A stretch of DNA of 64,000 nt from Tritrichomonas foetus (Eukaryota > Parabasalia > Tritrichomonadida > Tritrichomonadidae), in NCBI GenBank assembly GCA_001839685.1, contig MLAK01000575.1, positions 24,869 to 88,868 of the forward strand, read 5' to 3'. Below are positions 59,228 through 64,000 of this stretch, piece by piece; within the stretch, counting starts at the first letter, position 1, and each line of letters starts with the position of its first letter. The notes beneath the pieces are model-generated. The model saw nothing but the letters and a program-made list of their open reading frames with translations. It was not told the DNA's origin and did no database searches. A program made the translations under genes and the position numbers.

Positions 59228-60736
59228 ATGGATTCGTATAAAAATGATGATTTTTCAAAAGATATATTCAGCATAAAAAAGTCTTTATATGATCATCAAT
59301 TACCAATTGATGAATTAAATCAGCTAATTTATACAATCAAAAATCTGCCAAATTTTGATGATGAAATAAAACAAAGTCAAGCAACAACTTATATCTATAC
59401 TTCTATTAATCAGGCATCTCCTGATGATATTGCATATCTTTTCCAAAATCATTGTGATTCAAATCTAATTCATTATTTTCTCTCACCTGATTGTATTTCA
59501 CCATCAAGTTTTCACCTTCTTCCTCGTATTTTTTATTGTCTTCTAGAAAAATTTCCCGAGTTTGATTCAAATATTTTAACATCTGATTTTTTGTGTTTTC
59601 TTATCACTCTTGCTACGCACATTCCATCAAATACTCAAGATGCCATTCATTTAAGTGAACAATATTTTCAGTTGTCAAGTGTAAGTAATTTCTATATGCG
59701 GATTAATGATTTAATCCGATTAATTATAAAAAACTATGTTGATATATTAAATGTTCCATGGATGATAAGAAGATATTGCTTTGCTTATCTTTCGAAACAG
59801 CTAAATGAGCGAGCGTTGTTACCAATTTTAAGAATAATTAACAAATTGATCAAACTTTCAACAGTCAAATTTGATGATTGTCTTATGGTTTATGATATCT
59901 TTACGAATCTTTTTGATCATAATGATTCATTTTCCATTATTCAAATCGAACTTCTTACAAAAATCGCGATTAATTTGATCAATAAAGGCGAAGAATACGC
60001 ACATTTCTTCTGTGAAAGAGTTGATCTACATTCATTGTTTAATGTAATATGTGAGCATAATCCTTATTGTATTAGTTACATTCTTTCTATTTTTCCAGCA
60101 TTGTTGATGACATCAGCAGGCACTCAAGTCATGCCAATCATTGATTCAGAATCTTTGTTAGATTTTGTTTCTGGTATTTGTCAAAATTATAACGTTCAAC
60201 ACGTTCTTGAGTCAACAGATTCTGATAAAATTAGTATTGATCCAAAAGAGGATGATTGTCGAAATGAATGTTTTGGTGAAATTGAATATCCGAATTATTT
60301 GAATGATTTGTTAGTTTCATATTGTGTACTCTTTAGACACATGCTTTTGGTAAAACCAGAATATATAAATGATCCTGTTTCTTCCAGGATTATTGATTTC
60401 TTATTTATGTGTTGCAATCATTCTTTTCAAGCTCATTCTGAAGCAGTCACAACCTTATGTGGCATTTATAACATTGGAAATAGTAAAGTTAATAACGAAA
60501 TGTTTACAAAAAAAATGATTGAAGATATTTTCACAATTATTGAGGATGATTTCTCAGATATTCTGCCATCTACACTGTTGAAAATCAAAAATGAAGCAAT
60601 TGCTAATAATTCAACTGTGATTCTAAATGAACTGAGGCAACAGAAGTATTTCGATGTTGTTTCAGAAATACTTAAATATAACGATGCAAGAGCCAAATAT
60701 CTTGTAAATTTACTGGAATTGTATTCTGAATCATGA
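59228..60736 (+). CDS. Hypothetical helical-repeat (ARM/HEAT-like) protein
   Basis: A 502-residue protein from an ATG preceded by TCACT about 18 nt upstream. It is almost entirely alpha-helical in character, with recurring 35-45-residue amphipathic helix pairs (for example LLPILRIINKLIKLS and IIQIELLTKIAINLINKG) as in armadillo or HEAT solenoids. No catalytic motif, signal peptide or membrane segment. An acidic insert (SIDPKEDDC) lies at about 337. Arm-like proteins of this kind are common, unnamed trichomonad proteins with scaffold roles. I do not recognise a specific family. Confidence 0.65.
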   Translation: MDSYKNDDFSKDIFSIKKSLYDHQLPIDELNQLIYTIKNLPNFDDEIKQSQATTYIYTSINQASPDDIAYLFQNHCDSNLIHYFLSPDCISPSSFHLLPRIFYCLLEKFPEFDSNILTSDFLCFLITLATHIPSNTQDAIHLSEQYFQLSSVSNFYMRINDLIRLIIKNYVDILNVPWMIRRYCFAYLSKQLNERALLPILRIINKLIKLSTVKFDDCLMVYDIFTNLFDHNDSFSIIQIELLTKIAINLINKGEEYAHFFCERVDLHSLFNVICEHNPYCISYILSIFPALLMTSAGTQVMPIIDSESLLDFVSGICQNYNVQHVLESTDSDKISIDPKEDDCRNECFGEIEYPNYLNDLLVSYCVLFRHMLLVKPEYINDPVSSRIIDFLFMCCNHSFQAHSEAVTTLCGIYNIGNSKVNNEMFTKKMIEDIFTIIEDDFSDILPSTLLKIKNEAIANNSTVILNELRQQKYFDVVSEILKYNDARAKYLVNLLELYSES

Positions 60737-60747
60737 ATGCCACCTTG

Positions 60748-60849
60748 TTATTAAATTCTCTTTGTTATAAAATTCTCTTTGTTATGAAATTCTCTTTGTT
60801 ATGAAATTCTCTTTGTTATGAAATTCTCTTTGTTATGAAATTCTCTTTG
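60748..60849 (+). repeat. 17-bp tandem repeat, six copies
   Basis: Six exact-length copies of TTATGAAATTCTCTTTG, the first two with one- or two-base variants, start 12 bp after the stop codon of the helical-repeat gene. They would lie in its 3' UTR. Confidence 0.93.
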
Positions 60850-61077
60850 TTCTTTCTTTATGACCCAATGATTCATAAAACATGCTATAGGTTTAATTTC
60901 CTGGAATAATGCTGTTGTCAATTCCCCATATCTTAGATTGTATGAATTTCCAACATTTAAAGAGGCCCCTGATTAAAACCACAATCAAAAAAATGATGGC
61001 AAAATTTCTTAAGCCAATAATAAAAATGAAATGAGAAGAAAAAAAGAGTATTTAGTGAAAAAAAAGAGAGTTTATTA

Positions 61078-61854
61078 CTAGTGTTTGTACATCTTCTTCA
61101 TTGCCTTCTTCTGTGCCTTACAGAGTTTCTTGTAGTCTTTATCAGACATGCCAGGGGGCCTTGGTGGTGGACCGAGAGCGAGCGGCATTCCGGGCGGAGC
61201 GTATTGTGTTGGATACATTCCTGGAGCAACCATTCCCGGTGGTGGTGGCATATATCCCTGCTGGGGTGCTCCTGGGTATTGCTGGGGTGGGGCTCCTGGG
61301 TATCCCTGTTGTGGAGGATATCTCTGTTGTTGTTGTGGATATCCCTGTTGTTGTGGATAACCCTGCTGTTGTTGTGGGTATCCCTGCTGTGGAGGATATC
61401 CCTGTTGTTGTGGTGGATAACCCTGCATAGGCTGCTGGGGGTAACCCTGCATCTGCGGCTGGACTGAATTGACAAATGGAGGAGCACCCGGCATGGCGAG
61501 ATGAAGGACTAAATGGAGGCGGCCTCCCTTTTTAATACCAGGAGCTGGAGTCATGTCGTACCACTGGTCGAGGACCATTCCAACAACGAGGGATGCAAGT
61601 TGAATTTCAAGTGTTGCCATATTGTCGTCCTTGACGACATCTTGGTCGCGCATGACGAGACGAAGGGATGTTTGTTGACTAGAAACCATAAATTGGAAAT
61701 CTTGGTTCCATTTCGGCTGCATGCAATTCTTAATCACGCGAGTCTTCTGTGAAGAGTTGGAGCCGCCAACTGAAAGGGTGATGTACGGGTCTGACTTGTT
61801 GATGTCCATTTTGGCAATATCAAAGGCTTCGATAACTCTGACGTTGAGTTGCAT
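61078..61854 (-). CDS. C2-domain protein with PQQGYP-rich tail
   Basis: A 258-residue protein. The C2 domain covers about residues 1-120 ([55 protein letters not shown]). Aspartates at 17, 22, 70, 72 and 76/77 are in the calcium-loop positions, so Ca2+-dependent phospholipid binding is expected. Residues about 125-230 are Pro/Gln/Gly/Tyr-rich repeats of QQGYP type, as in annexin- and synexin-like tails, and the end is Lys-rich ([17 protein letters not shown]). It is likely a peripheral membrane protein of the endomembrane or plasma membrane. GC-rich codons indicate high expression. A TCATT initiator is about 17 nt upstream. Confidence 0.9.
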   Translation of the reverse strand: MQLNVRVIEAFDIAKMDINKSDPYITLSVGGSNSSQKTRVIKNCMQPKWNQDFQFMVSSQQTSLRLVMRDQDVVKDDNMATLEIQLASLVVGMVLDQWYDMTPAPGIKKGGRLHLVLHLAMPGAPPFVNSVQPQMQGYPQQPMQGYPPQQQGYPPQQGYPQQQQGYPQQQGYPQQQQRYPPQQGYPGAPPQQYPGAPQQGYMPPPPGMVAPGMYPTQYAPPGMPLALGPPPRPPGMSDKDYKKLCKAQKKAMKKMYKH

Positions 61855-61870
61855 CTGGCTAAATTAGAGA

Positions 61871-61875
61871 AATGA
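61871..61875 (-). promoter_or_regulatory. Inr (TCATT) of the C2 gene
   Basis: TCATT on the minus strand, ending about 16 nt before the ATG. Two TAAACTTTTT motifs (AAAAAGTTTA on the gene strand) lie at 61963 and 61987. Confidence 0.5.
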
Positions 61876-62521
61876 AAACTTTTCTAAATGACAAAAAAAG
61901 TGAGGTGATGTCAAGTTTACATATTTTTTTATGAAATGTTTCTATGAAAACAAATTTTTGTGTAAACTTTTTATGATACTATTGTTAAACTTTTTGATAA
62001 ATTAATTTCAATTTAGGTGAAAAGTTCACAATGCAGGTAAAATGATTTTCAATATGAAACTCGTTTTATTTGAAGTGTTTTTTTCAGAAAATTGAAAGAT
62101 TTATGAGAAAAATTTGATGAATTTTCGAAAAAAAACGATCGGAGATATTAAAGAAAAATAGTCACTATTTGAGAGATCTACGTTTTTAGCGTATTAGGCA
62201 AAGTTGAACTAATAAAGATAATAATTCAATATATGGAGAAAAAAATTTGTTTTTGAAATTTTATCAAATAATTGGTTTTGGAAGCATTCATCTCCATATA
62301 TTAATGAGGAACTCATCTTTCACATAAACAAAGCTCAAATTATACAAACCAAAATCCCCAGAATTATTCTTCATTGGTAACTATCAAATTGGAGAACAAT
62401 CGATAGATGGTATTATACCTAGTAGATATATCATGGTCATTTGAATTTTATGTCATTCTTATGAAAATATCAAGCATTTTATTTCTCTAAGAAAAAAACT
62501 ATTTTTGTTTTATTTACTAAA

Positions 62522-62605
62522 TGAATTTGATGTTGATGATTCAACAGATGCACTTCGTATTGATGCTGGTTGGATATTGGTATTATCTGGAATTATGAAA
62601 TTTTT
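62522..62605 (+). repeat. Partial duplicate of an internal segment of the LisH/FOP-like gene
   Basis: This segment repeats about 63178-63260 in the same orientation with only a few differences; the block CAACAGATGCACTTCGTATT and the bases following it are identical. It is an isolated fragment about 270 bp past the gene's stop. The remainder of 61876-62877 shows no gene, apart from a two-and-a-half-copy GAAAGATATAAAAATCCAAACTA repeat at about 62668-62720. Confidence 0.85.
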
Positions 62606-62877
62606 CAAATGTAAATAATATAGAATGTAGAACCCTCATGATGAAGAAATATTTGGCCAACAAAAGAGAAAGATATAAAAATCCAAACTAGAAAGATATA
62701 AAAATCCAAACTAGAAAGATTTTCGAGTCAAGAAGAAGGTTCTTTGAAATATAAAATCCCTCAACTGCTTTGTATTTCTTTCGAATAATGAAGGAAAATA
62801 ATTCATAATACGAAATAAATTTTACATATTCAAATAAACATGGGAGGGGGAAAAAAATAAAAATAAAAACAATTTCG

Positions 62878-63816
62878 TCACGTTTTCATGAACGGCGATG
62901 GTGGCGAATTTTTCGGTATGTTGACTGGAGGCACATCCTTCATGTTGATTTTTGGTGCCTCAAATGGTTTCCTTCCAACTGGCGGGCTAGCTGGAGGATC
63001 ATGCTTTCTATGAGGTGATGTGATATTTGAAATATTTTGAGGTGAAAGTGGACCTTTATAAACCTCCATGTCTATCGGCTCCAGTTTCCTCGGATAATGT
63101 TTGGTGCCGGGAAAATCACTGTTCTGCTCAGGACTTGGTGTTAAAGGTGGATTTATTATAAAGCCTTTACTAAATGTATTTGATGATGATGATGATTCAA
63201 CAGATGCACTTCGTATTGATGCTGGTTGGATATTAGTATTATCTGGAATGATTAAATTTGGCGGGATTTTTTTGGCACTTTTCTTATCGTTTTGTTGATC
63301 GGAAAGAAATCGATTTTTCAACAAAGCTCCTTTATTTCCAACATTGTAATTTGAGTGACCGAATGAAGTCACTCTGTTTGTGTTTCTTTTATTTTTCTTG
63401 TTTTCAGAATTTTCGATTTTCGTCCAATTGTCTATAAGACAATCGATGGAGACGATCTCTTTCAGGCCTTTTGCTGGAAATTGAGGAGCATCTGCATCTC
63501 CTTGAATATTTGAATAGTCGATGGAGCTTTTTCCTTTCACAGTCTCCTTATTCAAAATGTTTTCTGTCGTCGTCATTTTATTATCTGCCAAAAACTTCAG
63601 AACAAGGCAAAAAGCTATATTCCAGCTTTTGGGCTTCTCTTCGAGCTGGACGGACGGTTTCAGATGCTGCAAGAAAATGCTATCGGTGTTGAGAATTTCT
63701 TCGAAACTGTATGAAAGGTAGAGCGACTTCTCATAGTTTTCGATTCCATTTGTTCGGAGAATTTCCCGAGTTTGAGAGATTAATTCTGATCGTTGGATAT
63801 GTTTGGAGTTGAACAT
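62878..63816 (-). CDS. LisH/FOP-like N-terminal domain protein
   Basis: A 312-residue protein. Residues about 8-90 look like the helical N-terminal dimerisation module of FOP/FOR20-type centrosomal proteins: ELISQTREILRTNGIENYEK, then after a spacer WNIAFCLVLKFLADNKMTTT followed by ENILNKE, which fits a LisH (L-V-x-x-F-L-x-x-x-x-x-x-T-x-x-x-L). The remainder is Ser/Pro/Asn-rich and probably disordered, with many S/T-P sites (PPLTPSPEQ, PLSPQ, ASPPVGRKP). In other eukaryotes such proteins act at centrioles and basal bodies. The match is by pattern only and generic LisH proteins are an alternative. A TCATA initiator precedes the ATG. Confidence 0.6.
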   Translation of the reverse strand: MFNSKHIQRSELISQTREILRTNGIENYEKSLYLSYSFEEILNTDSIFLQHLKPSVQLEEKPKSWNIAFCLVLKFLADNKMTTTENILNKETVKGKSSIDYSNIQGDADAPQFPAKGLKEIVSIDCLIDNWTKIENSENKKNKRNTNRVTSFGHSNYNVGNKGALLKNRFLSDQQNDKKSAKKIPPNLIIPDNTNIQPASIRSASVESSSSSNTFSKGFIINPPLTPSPEQNSDFPGTKHYPRKLEPIDMEVYKGPLSPQNISNITSPHRKHDPPASPPVGRKPFEAPKINMKDVPPVNIPKNSPPSPFMKT

Positions 63817-63827
63817 GGGTAAAATTT

Positions 63828-63832
63828 TATGA
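63828..63832 (-). promoter_or_regulatory. Inr (TCATA) of the LisH-like gene
   Basis: TCATA on the minus strand, ending 11 nt before the ATG. A GAAAAAGTTTGTGA motif lies at 63891-63904. Confidence 0.45.
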
Positions 63833-63942
63833 AAAAAATCGAAAGGAAGATTTTAGTAATAAAATTGAATACATATTTGGCTAATATATTGAAAAAGTTT
63901 GTGATTTAAATGAATTAAATAAACGGTTAAATTCAATTGTTG

Positions 63943-64000
63943 AATGATGTTTGATTAAGAATGATGGCTGATAAAGAATGATGTTTGATTAAGAATGATG
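63943..64000 (+). repeat. 17-bp tandem repeat at the window edge
   Basis: At least three imperfect copies of GAATGATGTTTGATTAA, cut off by the window end. Confidence 0.8.

Noticed and set aside
61081..61487. Several plus- and minus-strand frames over the PQQGYP region
   Set aside because: Low-complexity GC-rich repeat gives open shadows; the C2 frame is the only one with a domain and a promoter.

Overview
The window looks like nuclear DNA of a parabasalid protist, most probably a Tritrichomonas-type trichomonad. The sequence is very AT-rich and the genes are mostly single-exon. About a dozen start codons have a TCAYW initiator within roughly 25 nt upstream, and two have a CCTTT (M5-type) motif instead; both are known trichomonad core promoter types. 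The gene families also fit: DUF3447/ankyrin proteins, kinase-Sel1 proteins, small tetraspanins, huge coiled-coil proteins and C2 proteins with PQQGYP tails. I saw no consensus trichomonad intron signal by eye. Species assignment is inference.

Layout. 0-10.5 kb: a long inverted repeat (388-600 and 5579-5790) brackets a type II membrane glycosyltransferase, a TALE-like homeodomain protein and a tetraspanin. Then come tRNA-Ala(UGC), a second, broken tetraspanin-like gene and a Rab11-like GTPase. 10.5-14.8 kb: a decayed surface-protein gene, simple repeats and a 21-bp tandem array holding a 969-base assembly gap. 14.8-19.5 kb: ribosomal protein SA/uS2, an Arg/Glu-rich coiled-coil protein and a protein with a NEIV-repeat tail. 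19.9-34 kb: three DUF3447/ankyrin genes (two broken at the 3' end), a kinase-Sel1 gene split by frameshift and a seven-TM protein. 34.5-41 kb: a CFAP410 (C21orf2)-like ciliary protein, a second kinase-Sel1 gene, a GC-rich hairpin element and a Bacteroidota-like GH13 amylase with an in-frame TAG. 41-47.5 kb: a giant coiled-coil protein with a 105-bp (five-heptad) repeat. 48-50 kb: two nested inverted-repeat elements with Tc1/mariner-like transposase traces. 50.6-64 kb: a BTB-like/F5-8C protein, a secretory GT2 glycosyltransferase, a Rav1/DMXL-like V-ATPase assembly protein, a helical-repeat protein, a C2 protein and a LisH/FOP-like protein.

Functionally this is a mix of housekeeping genes (uS2, Rab11, Rav1-like, tRNA), cilium/basal-body candidates (CFAP410-like, LisH/FOP-like, coiled coils) and expanded lineage families under duplication and decay. 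No operon-like logic is visible; genes lie on both strands with their own promoters.

Many genes carry one or a few lesions. Some sit in homopolymers (A10 at 26773, A6 at 41878, T6 in the ankyrin gene), so assembly errors must be separated from true pseudogenes. Points most worth follow-up are: a ~100-nt fold-back repeat with two diverged copies and one compensatory pair (9613, 34190); the hairpin element upstream of the amylase; the transferred amylase itself; the homeodomain; and repeated disruptions at equivalent inter-repeat positions of the ankyrin genes.
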